64,000 nucleotides of DNA from contig NC_085047.1 in assembly GCF_963662255.1 (NCBI RefSeq), positions 9,602,347 through 9,666,346 on the forward strand, written 5' to 3'. The position numbers and the translations under genes were made by a program. The stretch is from Cinclus cinclus. Lineage: Eukaryota; Chordata; Aves; Passeriformes; Cinclidae. This document shows positions 1-11,303 of the stretch, piece by piece. The number at the start of each line of letters is the position of its first letter. The stretch's first letter is position 1. The notes under the pieces are model-generated. The model did not search any database. It worked only from the letters and a program-made list of their open reading frames with translations, and was not told the origin of the DNA.

Positions 1-191
1 AGTTGTCTCCAAGTAGGTCCTGCAAAAGGCTTTTTTATTTCAGTAGAGTTCCAGGTGACATTGTTTGCTGACGGGCAGGAACTCTCATGGTCATCCTCAA
101 CTGGTGCCTGGGATGTCTTCTGCCTCCCTGGCGAGCCTCTCGCCAACACCCCTCCGTCCCTCACTCCCCTACACACGGCAACGGAACCAAC
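1..191 (-). other. Partial intron downstream of the 126-nt cassette exon
   Basis: This stretch follows the donor of the 192-317 exon (GT at 190-191) and runs off the left edge. It is fairly GC-rich between about 100 and 190. I see no further ROBO2 exon: the lysine-rich segment that normally follows the cassette is not encoded here on the minus strand. A short open frame on the plus strand has no recognisable protein. Confidence 0.8.
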
Positions 192-317
192 CTGAGAGGC
201 TGCCACTCCTTTCGGAGCTGTTGTGGGAGCTGGTGGTGCTGAAATCCTGTGACTGGTTGTGTGGCAATCTATTAGCCAGTCCCTCAGCCACCCGGTAGTC
301 AGGGATGTAAAGCAAGG
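192..317 (-). CDS. ROBO2: ROBO2 cytoplasmic cassette exon (126 nt)
   Basis: Forty-one full codons plus split codons at each end (enters and leaves in phase 1). The product begins A-LLYIPDYRVAEGLANRLPH, continues with a serine/threonine-rich part (QDFSTTSSHNSSERS) and ends SGSLS. This matches a cytoplasmic segment known to me from some ROBO2 isoforms and absent from others, so it is probably alternatively spliced. At 126 nt and phase 1-1, skipping keeps the reading frame. The acceptor is a pyrimidine tract ending TTAG at 318-319. The donor is GTTGG, weaker than consensus, which fits regulated inclusion. The Ser/Thr-rich stretch could be a phosphorylation region, but that is inference. Confidence 0.92.
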
Positions 318-695
318 CTAAGGGTTAAACGGCAGAGGTCACAGTGGCATCGTGGGATTAGTCGACAGCACAAGCACATGCGACACATGCAGTTAGCAAA
401 TGAAGGGCAGATGGGGCAGGGTGGCAGGTTTTAACTTGGTTATTTTGAAAGGTACACCTACCCTAGCCTAATGGAAGGCAGATGGCTTGGTGAGTAGCAC
501 AGGACAAAGAGCATTAAAAGCACAGTGCAATGTACTTTGTGATCAGGTGAGGTTCAGCACGCATGCAAAGTATGCAAGCAATAGTTCAGGTCAACACGAA
601 CAGTGTCTCACAGAGCTAAAAAGAATTTCCTAATTCACGCACAGATGATACAGTACACAAAGCCAAGGGCTTTGGAAAATGAGAGCTGTAATTAC
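318..695 (-). other. Short intron (378 bp)
   Basis: It begins GTAATTAC and ends CCCTTAG in the transcript sense. It is the shortest intron found in this window. If retained, the frame from the preceding exon stays open for only about 26 codons to a stop at 616-618. No repeat or other element is recognisable. Confidence 0.85.
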
Positions 696-977
696 CATTG
701 TTGCCTTTGCCTTGGTCTGGGAGAGAGTAACCAAATCCCATGAGGTCATTTTTTTGCTGAATCGAGCTTTTCCACTGTGGATCTGGCAAATCGACAGCCA
801 GCTCGTGGATGCTGTTGGAATGCAGGATCTGGGTGGTGGCATATGGTGTAGCCTGAGTTATTTGGCTGGAGCTGTTGTAACTGGTTTTGGTGGTGAAGTC
901 AATGCTGCTGTAAATGGCTCCATCGGAAAGCATGGTAGCAGTTTTATCTCCTTGCCCTGGCACTGGTGGCAGCACAT
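696..977 (-). CDS. ROBO2: ROBO2 cytoplasmic exon with conserved tyrosine motif
   Basis: 282 nt, entry phase 1 and exit phase 1, 93 full codons. It begins D-VLPPVPGQGDKTATMLSDG and ends in a glycine/asparagine stretch (GKGNN). It carries the conserved cytoplasmic motif ATPYATTQIL, the PTPYATT-type element shared by Robo receptors, where the tyrosine is a known phosphorylation target of Abl-family kinases in Robo signalling. SYNSSSQITQ precedes it and HELAVDLPDPQWKSS follows. Acceptor TCCACAG lies just right of 977, and the donor is GTAATTAC. Sequence and length match the ROBO2 tail closely, so the call is firm. Confidence 0.97.
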
Positions 978-3900
978 CTGTGGAACGAAACAAATTGTTG
1001 ATGCACAGGAAGCCTGAAAGTACCAAGGTTTAAGCTGAGAAATAAACGTGTCATTTTGCACGTTTGCATTTCAGCTAAGACAGGTCCATGAGCCAACGAA
1101 GGGAAGATGATGTACAACCAACGCCAAGCTATCAGCAGCTGTGACAGGCCTACCACTTGTCCTTCACGTCTCGCTGCCTAAAACCATCTCTTTTTTTTCC
1201 CCCTCTTCTCATACCTTCAACTGTGAAAGTGAAGTTTGGAATATTTCTCTACTGAAGAATGTTTTCAATTGTTCACTCTATATCAGAACCAATGAAAGTG
1301 TCTGGGTGTCAGGGAAATGATGAAAGGAGAGAATTTACAAATAACAGGGGGAACTTGCACAGCAAATATGCAGAGAAACTCTTGAAGTATTTTTAAGGGC
1401 ATCACCTTGATTTCCTTGAACCTTTTTGCATCAGATTATCTAACTTTCCTTTTGACATTAGCCAGTACATTTCTTCTTTTCAACAAAAGTAAAACCTGGC
1501 AAAAACGAGCTGATACGTGAAAAAAAAAAAAAATCTGATATTCTGAAGGGATTTAGGTGATCATTCCCTCAAAATGTCAAAGTGATGTTGATAACGGAGA
1601 ACAACTTGTTGAAAAACTCCAGTATATTTGCCTGAAAACCATTACAGCATATTTAAGTAAATATCTGCTGGATTTTCTCCATATTTGAATCCTACACCAT
1701 ACTGCAATTTGTATCATTAATCAGTTAGATTGGCAGTCTCTCTCCTTACTAAACACTGAAGTGACCTTTGCTGGTGGAATACTAGATCTAGAAACTGATA
1801 CCAGTGAAGTGTGAAGAATATAATGATGACTGGCATGATGTCCCAAGGAGAACCACAACTCAGCAGGTAACTCTCCTTCCTGTTCTCTCAGAGGTCAATA
1901 TATCAAATGGTACTATTTTTACAATTTATTTAGACTTTGAAAAGTTGAATCAATTCCAGAATGTACTTCTTTAAAAAGTTCTTCACTTAATATGCCATTT
2001 TCTTTCTACAGACGGATGGCAGATACAGGTTCCAGCTCACAGATCATACTTGAGACAATGCATACTCTTATAGTGAGGATGTTCACATCCCTTTCTAGGG
2101 ACCACAGCCATTTTTATGTACCTTAAGCCCCAGGAAAAAAAAAGACGATTCTTTTACCTAGTCAAGACTATAAGATCAGTACCAAACTCAAATGTGGGTT
2201 TTGTGGAACATCAGGAAATGCATTTGTTCTCTCACTGTCTCCAAGACTTATCCAGCAATGAGATGTGACACTGTCTCCTCACACTGATTTGGTATTTTTT
2301 GTTTGCTTTCATTGCTTTCTTGGGGGTTTAGTTCCGCCCTCCCCCCCCCCCCCGGGACTAAAATTTAGATCACAGAACTATTTTCTTTTGCATTCAGATG
2401 TGATACAGTGAACATTTTGACATGGACCCTAATAACATCTTCAATATGGGACAGAAAGATAGTATTAACAATAAATATGGCAAGAGCAAATGCTCATCAG
2501 AGACACTGCAGAAAGAGAGATTAAATTTGGGTCTGTCATCATGATCTGGTTTTGCATACAGCAGAAAAATGGGCACAATCAAGTATTTAAAAGATCTTAA
2601 TTCCACTAACTTATATCTGCAGATAAATTGCAAGTGCAAAAAAATTACAATTAATGCAAACTACAGCCCGTATTTCAAAATCATGCTGTTACTATGTTCA
2701 TGTATGCAATGTACTCTCCAGGGGCAGTACACAAAACAAAAAATGCATCTATGTGCCAATACAGCATGAGATCTGAGAGACAAGCGCAGTCCTGTCTTGT
2801 ATTTCATCCACAACATGGACATTTCTCCTCTCCACAATCAGTTCTGTCAAAGTATAATGGTTTGAAGTTTAGTAAATAAATTCTGTTGTTGATGTATGAA
2901 GTAAATCCAGCTCAACCTGTCTGTGTTCGATTTGAAGAGTCAATGAAGTAAAAACTAAAAAAAAAAATTCTCATCTCTAAAGTACTCAGACATACATCTG
3001 TCTTTTAGAGCATATTTCTGGCAACTGAAGAGGTATCATCTCTGTACAGTCATTTTAAAATGAAGAACAATTCATGTGCACACACTTGAAAAGGAAGTTG
3101 CATAGCTGCCCACCACCCAAGGACTTTCAGTCATTCTTACTGATAAAGCTGAGGTTCTCCAGACATTCTGGAAATTTTCAGTACAAGCTCAAATTACTTT
3201 TTTGACCTCAGGGAGATGCATACATTTAAGCATCAAAGAGCTATTAAGTAGAGATTTTACAAAGTGCCATAGCTTCCTAGTAAAAGTCAAGTATGATTTT
3301 CCCAGCAAGCTGTCACAGCAAAAACACCACACTACATTTCAGACCAAACATGAAGACGCATTTCCCACTGGAGACTTTCCCCAAAACTCTCCACAATCGG
3401 ACTTTTGTTTGTAACTCTTGAGAATGATGAAGTAGTGCTGAAATACTTGTGCAGGGAAGCTATTTCTTGCTGCCTTGGAGATGCAATACCATTTCGTAGC
3501 CTTACATGGCTCCAAGCCTAGCCTGTGCTTCCCACTCAAAGCCTTGGTCTCAAATGCCTATCTAGGACAGTGGATCACACTCTTAAAGGAAATTTTAGGA
3601 CTGCCTGCATCAGCTTCTGACTTTCCAGGGTGACTGATGCCACCTTACTATTTTTAAAATTCTTACAGAACTTTTATGTTATCACAGACCTTTTAACCAG
3701 TAAAAGAGGCCCAAGTTCTATCTATATATTTAATATTTCATCTCTACATGTTAAAATACTCCTAATCCATCTTTAATGCAGAAACATCTAATCTCAGCTG
3801 CTGAAACAGATAGGGATAAGTGATCCCAAACCACCCAGAATAAAAGTTTTAGCTCAACTGTAAAGATCATGGGCAGAATTAAGTGGCTGAATTTCAAAAC

Positions 3901-5212
3901 ATAACTATTGTATCTCTTGCATGAATTTGGAACTATGCCTCATGCACATTGCAGCCAAAAATTTAAAAAAATGCTTCCAATTCCAGTCGTATAGAGCCAA
4001 ATGCTAAAAGAAAATGGTAATTTTTCTGTATTATGTGAGCTTAAGAAAAGATGGAAAAGTACTGAAGGGTTTTATTTCCCAGATATCCACAACAAAGAAG
4101 CTGGCAGGAATTCAGTTGCCTTGTAAATATTATCAAAAGTTTTGTTTAGTTTTAAATATTTTTGACAAGAACTTTACAACATTTTTATACAGAATATAAA
4201 TCTAGTGTGTTTTGTTGTAATTTTAAGTCACAGTAGTCAAACCACAGGCAAGAGGCTTTTCATGGGGATGTATAACCAGTAGGAGGGATGGTCTTTAGAA
4301 GCAGATTCTGGTACAGTCCAAAACTGAATTATTTTCATATTTACCAGTTTGATGGTTTTATAGATTTTTCTTGCATTTTAATGCATTTTGATGTATAGGT
4401 TGTCTGGATTTTTATCTATGTCTTAAAAATATTTATATACTCACTTACATTAGGAAGCCTCCTTACCAGCATGTAGAATTAGCTCTGTTATCACAGAAAC
4501 CAAGGGAGTAACACAGAGATGTATCCCAATCTTACATCTTAAAATTCCCACTTGAGTTAAATGTTTGAAAGGAAAAAACCACTCTAAAGATTCATCATTG
4601 TAACAATACATTTTTACCTCATTCCCCCAAAGGTGCTCTCTCAAGTCAAAATGGAAACAATCCCCTAAAAGATTTAAATAACTCCCTTTTACACATCTTT
4701 TCCTCCAATGAAAAAGAAAAGCTTAACACCTTTGAGGTTTTCTTCACAGATTATGGTTGATACTGAGAGCAGGCCTTCAGCAGGGTAAGGTGACAGCAAA
4801 AAGTTTTCATGTCCTTCGGCTGAAGGAACATCTTTCCTGCATCTCCAAAGTTCTCTGCTCCTATGGACATCCTCCATTCCTGGCTATACTGCCCTGCATG
4901 GCATATTGCTCATCTCCACACAAAAGGGAATGAGGTTGAGACACAAAAAAACATTTCTCTTGACATCATAAGCAGACCCTATCTCACTACTGCAGGACAA
5001 ATCACAAACTTACATTAAACTTATATTTTAAAGAAGTAAAAAGAAACAAAGTGAAAGGAACATTTTAAAAGTAATTTTTCACTCAAATCTAGAAAGAAAG
5101 AAACACACAGAAAGAACTATAATGATAAAACTATTATACAGTATTCATCATAAATGTTAACTAATGGAAGCCTATTTTATAACACTGGGTGACTTAATAG
5201 AAGAAAACCTAC
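978..5212 (-). other. Intron (4.2 kb)
   Basis: AT-rich intron between the 5213-5340 and 696-977 exons. It contains an A run at 1520-1533 and a pure C run of 13 at 2341-2353, the latter standing out in otherwise AT-rich DNA. No transposable element or RNA gene is recognisable. Short open frames on both strands have no conserved protein features. Confidence 0.8.
2341..2353. repeat. Poly-C run (13 nt)
   Basis: Thirteen consecutive C on the plus strand, followed by GGG. In the transcript this is a G13 tract inside the intron. Such runs are length-variable and prone to sequencing error. Confidence 0.9.
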
Positions 5213-5340
5213 CTCCACGACCAAAATTCCCAAGATCATTGGGTCCACTAGTGCTGTTATTTACTGGCAGACTTGTGGCAGGCCAAGAGTCTGCAAGCCA
5301 GGGGTAACTGGGGTCACTGGCATTCAACAGACCTGGTCGA
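5213..5340 (-). CDS. ROBO2: ROBO2 cytoplasmic exon, proximal tail
   Basis: 128 nt, 42 full codons, entry after two bases of a serine codon and exit after one base. The product starts S-RPGLLNASDPSYPWLADSW, then PATSLPVNNSTSGPNDLGNF and GRG. RPGLLN and PWLADSWP are hallmark residues of the ROBO1/ROBO2 tail just inside the membrane, and the NNST/GPND part is of the ROBO2 type. Acceptor GCTTCAG follows 5340; the donor reads GTAGGT. Role: linker between the membrane and the tyrosine motif. No catalytic function is expected. Confidence 0.97.
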
Positions 5341-6896
5341 CTGAAGCAGAATAAGAAAAAGAGATATACACACAAATATATATATATAAAATTACAATAT
5401 CTGTGAGATAAGTAGTGATGGAAGAGGGCATATTACTGTTCTTCTAACACCATAGGTAACTAACAGCTTAGGAGACTTTAATTTATTTCAAATTACAATT
5501 GTATACCCTTTGAAGATTTAAAGACCTTGAGCAGTTAATTAAGGTTATATACAAATCAACTTTGTCAGTAGAAGTGGGAGTAGGCATCCGTCGTGACTCT
5601 GCCAGAATCCAAATGAACTCTGTTGTCTGTGTGAAACAGGAGTTAGGCAGCGCCATCACGGGATCCTATGCCAGGGCTGAATGATAAATTACCACCTCAA
5701 GGGAGCCATCACTCAAACTGATTGCTCCATATCAGCCATTTCCAGGACTTTGGGCTACTATTTCTTCCTTCCCTTGCATCCCAAATGCATGCCTGTCATC
5801 TACAGGCTGGTAACTCTTTCTTTGAGCACTCTTGGATGGTTTAGAGGCAAACAGGTTTGAGGAGGATTAATGGAAAGTCCACAGCTATCTTTGCGCGCCA
5901 CTACTGCATGGTTTTTATATCCCTGTAACTCCCAGCTTTGAGAGCAGCATTAAACAGGGAGCATGGTGTAAGGGAAGGCATACCCGGGCCATGAGGCACC
6001 GTGTCTCTCTCACCCCAGGGTAAACAGAAATTTAGCACGGCAGGTGGATTGTTTGTATTTTTGTTCAGCAGAGGAAACAAATCATTTGCTGCAGACACCC
6101 TTTCCCCCCCGAACAAAAACAAAAAGCCATCCACAGTTCTGCAGTTTTCCTGGGTTATTAAAGCACTCATGAAGTTGGAGCAACATCTCCCATCATTGAA
6201 CATTACAGACCCCTGCCTGGAACAGTCCCTAAGAGAAACATCGGTTTCTATGGAAACGGCAATAAGAAGACCCAGCCGCATTCCTGCCACATCTACTCGC
6301 TCTCATTAGGCCTAATCTCTTTTTTGCTAAAATATTGATTAAACAGGAGATTGGAAGTTATTACCAGGGCCTAATTACAATCTCCATATTGGCAAAGGGA
6401 AAATAGATGAGGATATATGGGCCCACTATCAGCTTTTATCAATTTCAATTGCGTAGCCAAAGTTGTGGAATCCAGTCCTATCAATCTACAGCCTATTCAT
6501 CATCCATGAATCATTTATTTTGTGATCGATTAAGTGTAATTGTTCACTCACAGCAATTTAGGGGGAGCCAATAAGGAGTCTTAAACAACAGCAACTTCAT
6601 TTGCTAATGTCTAATTAATGCAATAAACATTCCAGTAACAAATGAACACATTCTTTGTGATATTTACCACTCATTTCTTCCAGGACATCTGGGAGATATG
6701 AAACATCTGGGCTTGCTTCTTCCAAAGTGCACAACTGATAGGTCATTAAACCTTGTGGTAAACTACTTAACTCCTCCTAGTGCTATCAGTCTTCCCAACG
6801 ATGGGATATGACCCAAGTGCATCACCTATAGCATTTTTCAGATCCCTTATTTTAAAAATAAACACAGTGGAAAGACCTTTATACAAAGAAACATAC
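5341..6896 (-). other. Intron (1.6 kb) with a homeobox-site-rich block
   Basis: Contains a short TA repeat near 5377-5388. From about 6290 to 6680 it has a block dense in TAATTA/TTAAT-type sites that resembles a conserved non-coding element (listed separately). Open frames around 5900-6310 on both strands have no conserved protein signature and are probably chance. Confidence 0.75.
6290..6680. promoter_or_regulatory. Candidate intronic conserved non-coding element
   Basis: Over about 390 bp there are many homeodomain-type cores: CTAATTAC at 6371-6378, ATCGATTAAGTG around 6525-6536, TAATTG near 6538, CTAATTAATG at 6611-6620, plus several ATTTA and AATAAAC words. The block lies beside short cytoplasmic exons of a neurally patterned gene. 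This composition is typical of developmental enhancers in vertebrate introns, but conservation was not tested and the boundaries are approximate. Confidence 0.35.
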
Positions 6897-6939
6897 CTTC
6901 CATTGCTCATTAGTCCTCCATCTCCTCTTTGGAAGGTGA
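6897..6939 (-). CDS. ROBO2: ROBO2 small cytoplasmic exon (43 nt)
   Basis: Encodes V-TFQRGDGGLMSNG-S, entering in phase 1 and leaving in phase 2. The residues are those of ROBO2 just inside the membrane; ROBO1 has a recognisably different version (TYQRGGEAVSSGG). Acceptor AAATGCAG follows 6939; donor GTATGTTT precedes 6897. Because 43 is not a multiple of three, skipping would shift the frame, so the exon should be constitutive. A TG repeat sits about 34 nt upstream of its acceptor (6973-6993). An exon this small usually needs intronic enhancer sequences. Confidence 0.96.
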
Positions 6940-6972
6940 CTGCATTTTGGTTCGAAAAAACAAAACAAACAT

Positions 6973-6993
6973 ACACACACACACACACACACA
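6973..6993. repeat. (CA)n microsatellite next to a splice acceptor
   Basis: Uninterrupted AC dinucleotides for 21 nt on the plus strand. In the transcript it is a UG repeat starting 34 nt upstream of the 43-nt exon, followed by a T-rich stretch and the acceptor. Confidence 0.95.
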
Positions 6994-9900
6994 TGTAAGA
7001 CAGGGAAAAATCAATTAGTAATAATTAAAGGTAACAATTCAAACTGCTCAGTGTCCGAGGTCAGAGGTCTCTTGGCATCATCTCATAATAAAGTACAGAA
7101 ATGTCAAGAAGAGGCTCAAGCACATTGGGGCTTCGGTTCATTTAGGATTTCACTGCACATTACTGAGTGACACCACATTACTGATTGCCTTGGACCTTGC
7201 AAGGCAAAGCAGCCACCTGGGCAAAAGGCCTGAATTCACCACAGGCCCCTTCATATGACTTTGCATTGCAAGTCTGAGCCATGTGATGAAATTGCTTTTT
7301 TGGCATGCTTCTGCTTCAGTACATAATGACATTGCACCAGTGAGTTAATAACATCATGTCGTAATGCAGTAATATAATGTCACCACACAAATATGTCATT
7401 TCCCAAGACAAACACAAAGAGGTGGCAGCTCTATTACAACTGAAGGGATGAAAAAAAGCATCCAGCTGCACCTTTTCCATTAGAAGTGCAGTTTAAGGAC
7501 TAGCACCCACACATAAATGCATACATGCCAGTGTCACTGGGAAGGAAAGGTGTTTCCAGTCTTCCATCCATGGGGGATGCCAAGGACATAATCAGAGGGA
7601 GACAATTGTTTTTATGTCTCCATTCACAGGTGTTCAAAAAAAACCAGCCTCTCCCTTATCTATCTTACTAACAGGATTACATTTCAGGGCAATATATGTA
7701 AACCCACACAGCTGGTGAAATGCTAATTGACAAATTTGATCTTTCTGAAACACTGAAATAATATTTTGAATCAAGGCCAACAGACTACTCTGATTCTCAG
7801 TGGCAATATCCCATTATTTATTGTCAGGCATAGATAAGACCGACTATTAAATTACACCAGTGTCCTGGATACCTGGACCCTTACAGGCTCCTGACTGGAT
7901 GAGGGTTTGAATTTCAGTGAGGAATGGAAGAGTTTGCGACCAGCTTAATTTAAAACAGACCTTCACTTGGAAGTACTATTTACCTTTGTAAGACAGGTGC
8001 TCCCATCATTACATTATAGCTCCCAGAGTATTTGCAAGGTTTTCCAAGTATTAGTCCAAAGTACACTAAATCAGGATTAAGCTTTCTATTATACACTATT
8101 CTAATGAGACAAAACTACTACAGCCAATAGAAATTCTGTGTTCATTAAAAAAATAAGCAGCGACATAAAGCCACTGGGAACACTCTTCCGGTACCATATA
8201 GAATCCTTGTTTCTTTATTAACTCCTAGGGTAATTTCACAGTGTAAATTCAGCAAAGGGGACAAAACTGGCCCCTCTGGAAGCTCTGCTGGAAGAATAGT
8301 AGACTGATTAATTACCCTTCACTGCACAGCAGACTAATACCAATATCAGAAAATCACTGCAGTCATATGTCACATCAAAATGGTTAATAGCTGAATTTTG
8401 AAAGGGTGTAATCAAACCAATTAATGAAAAGAAAATCAAAAGGCAAGTATGGAAAGTACTAAATAAAGGTCTGCTTTGAAAAACCAAGACGTGGTAAAAC
8501 ATTGTGGGTAATTAATTTCAGAGGCAATGCTACTTTCATTCACGTGGTATCTAACAGGCTGTCAAATGACTACCACTCATTGCTTAAAAGTGAATAATCT
8601 CAAGTGCTGTGCATATCATATGTGATTATGCAAAGATGTGGGTACTGCCTGGCTTTGTTTAAAAGTATCTTGGTTAATAGTACATTAGATGTTGTTTCCT
8701 TCCTCCTCCTCTCCTCCAAACTTAACACTTGATTTCTCCAACTTTCTGCATTTGTCAAAGGGACAAGAAATAAGGAAAATGTGAAACAAAGGCTCATTTG
8801 ATAGCAACCTTCATAAATAAAATTTACAGATCTAATGGAATTGCAGTAAAACATATTTTCTGAAAACTGCTTGGATTAATGCTCTTGTTTAGACTGTCAT
8901 CTACCAGAAATTATTTTGAAGTAATTTTGTTGCCACTTGTATAGCATGTACAGGTGTGTGAGCTCTTAAATGTGCATGTGATATGAATTTTAAAAACCCC
9001 AACCATATTTGTAGTCTACGAAATATTGATACCACTGTGTACCTTCATAAAGCAAAGCTGAGATCGAGGACCTAGCAGGAGATTCCAGTAATGTTTCCCT
9101 GACACATTTTATTTTCTGTGTAGACAGGTACGGAAAAACTCCCAGGCATGCCATGGGAACTGCATTAAGAACACATGACACGAAAAGCTCTTTGCTAGAG
9201 CCATAATTGCTGCAGGTTGGCTGTGGCATAGGAGATTGTTGAGAAAAAAACAAGGATCACACAATTTGCTCCGTTTTCTTCCGTGTATCATGGTGGTAGG
9301 GACTGTTTCCTGTTCTGTTTTTTTTTTTAATTTCCTGTGTTAAATCATCTTACACCCTCCTAATATCCACGTCACCTTCAGAATAAAGATTCAGCTTGCA
9401 GTGACACTGATTTTCCTAGGGAAGACTGAGTCTGGTTTATGGGATGCATATGGAGCTAGGAAGGAAAACAGGTCCTTTTTTTACCCTTCACCCTGTACAC
9501 CAATGGTTATAATCTCAATGAGAAAATAAACCAGAAAGCATTTAATTTATTTAATGATGTGCTCGGTGTAAAAGGCTTTGGAATATCAACTAGGCTTGCC
9601 AAAATTCCTCTTGAAGTGTGGCCATGTCACTGGGATGCTACAAAAACCCCCCATATTCCTGATGCCACCCATAAATGGGCTACCTGAGGCTGGATAGAGA
9701 AGGTGCCTTTCTTTTAGCATCAATGTTGTGAAAGGCAAGACAGCTAACAACAGAAGATATGGTCAGGCTGCCAGAAAAAGCACTATGTTTATCATTCCTG
9801 CTATACATTTTGTCAGCATTTTTTCCTGCAGTTTGATTTCTGCAATTACAAAACAAGTCTAAATGCCTGAATAGGAGCATACTTAATGCAATGCAGGCTT

Positions 9901-11210
9901 GTAGATGTCACTATAAAAATAAAACACACAGACAGCTGGCTTTATTCATCCTGTTTCCACTTCAAAAAGAAGCAGAGCAATTTCAAGGGGCAATGTAAGA
10001 GGAGGAAGGGAAGGATGTCCCTATCACTGACCCACCCATCTCTTCCTTGCTTTTCATCACCAAGGAAGCAAAAAGCTCTTTCAGAGGTCTTTGCATCTGA
10101 TATATGTTCTTAGAAAGGCTGAAGACCTGCAGGGATGAGATTGGTTTTCAAAAGAAGATGAAAAAATAACCTCTGCATAGAGAGATTTTGAAGGAATCCC
10201 CACCAGCTTATACTTCAAGGACTTCAAAAATGCAGAAATATAATCCAAAGTGCATTTTAAATGCCTAAATATTTCAGGAAATTATACTGTGTATATTTGT
10301 ATGAAAAACAGCATATGTTAAGGAGCTTTTCACATGCTTTTTATTAAATGTATAAGGAGGTACCAAAACCATTTACTAATATTGTCTGACAAGGTTAAAC
10401 TTAATTTTCATGCCTGCTAGAACTGGAAAAATATGAATGTATAGTAAGTCGACATTCTAAAGCAAGGAAGCTTTAGAAAGCTTTCTGTATGCCTATCTCT
10501 AGTAGGCCACATTTTTCTGCTGCAAATGAAAACTTTAATGTTGCCAGCCAAGTCTCATTCCTTTTACTGATAAGCTGTTCCTCAAATATGAATGTAGATT
10601 AATCCTCTTTTAATAAGCATTAACTCAGAACAGATAATCAGCACATAAAAATTCCATCAAATCTTCTGTCTACCTTTGGATGATTCTGTCATATAGTTTA
10701 TCCTCATTTAACAGTTTTAGGAGTTGCACATAAAATGTGTAACGTTCCATGATTCCCTATCTATTTTTAATTTGTTTTCTATTTACTGGGTTTCATAAAA
10801 TCTTTAATCCCAAAAAGCACTAGTCACTAAATAAGCTTACCTATGCATAAATTAAAATACATATTTACTTTTTTTGCATGACTGATGGCCTAGACACTTG
10901 AAAACACTTGAATATTCTGGTGAGTGGATACTGGCACAAGTTTGAGGCTACAGGAAAGATAAGCAGATAAATGAAATTCCTCTTTGTTTCCCTACAAGCA
11001 TGCCTTTTCACAGAAAGTTGAAAAAATAATTGCAACTTCCAGTATAAAATAAACAGATTCTGTTCTGTTACTGTAATGCAGTATTGAAATAATCCATCTG
11101 CTATACAATAAGTGGTCACATATCTCTTTTGTGCTGTGTATTTTTGTATCATGGAAGCCTATGGTGCATGTTATATCCAGGCAATCTGAGTAAAGGGTAA
11201 GTGTAAATAA

Positions 11211-11303
11211 ACCCCCAAAAAATAAACAAACAAAAAAACCAACAAAAACTCCAAGCAAACAAAAAACCCAAACAAAACCACCAAACAAACAAAACCCAAA
11301 CAG
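11211..11303. repeat. A/C-rich low-complexity tract
   Basis: About 90 nt of imperfect AAAC/AAACCC-like units with almost no G or T on the plus strand. In the transcript it is a long GT-rich, U-rich stretch. It could be a decayed microsatellite or the degenerate tail of an old retroelement; no flanking element body is recognised. Confidence 0.8.

Noticed and set aside
1..191. Possible next ROBO2 tail exon at the left edge
   Set aside because: The minus-strand translation does not give the lysine-rich or LPPPP-containing tail sequence, and no acceptor-donor pair is evident.
679..1017. 112-codon plus-strand frame
   Set aside because: Antisense shadow of the ROBO2 tail exon at 696-977.
6001..6309. 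Plus- and minus-strand frames of about 100-130 codons upstream of the homeobox-site block
   Set aside because: Both strands are open at once and neither product has conserved features.
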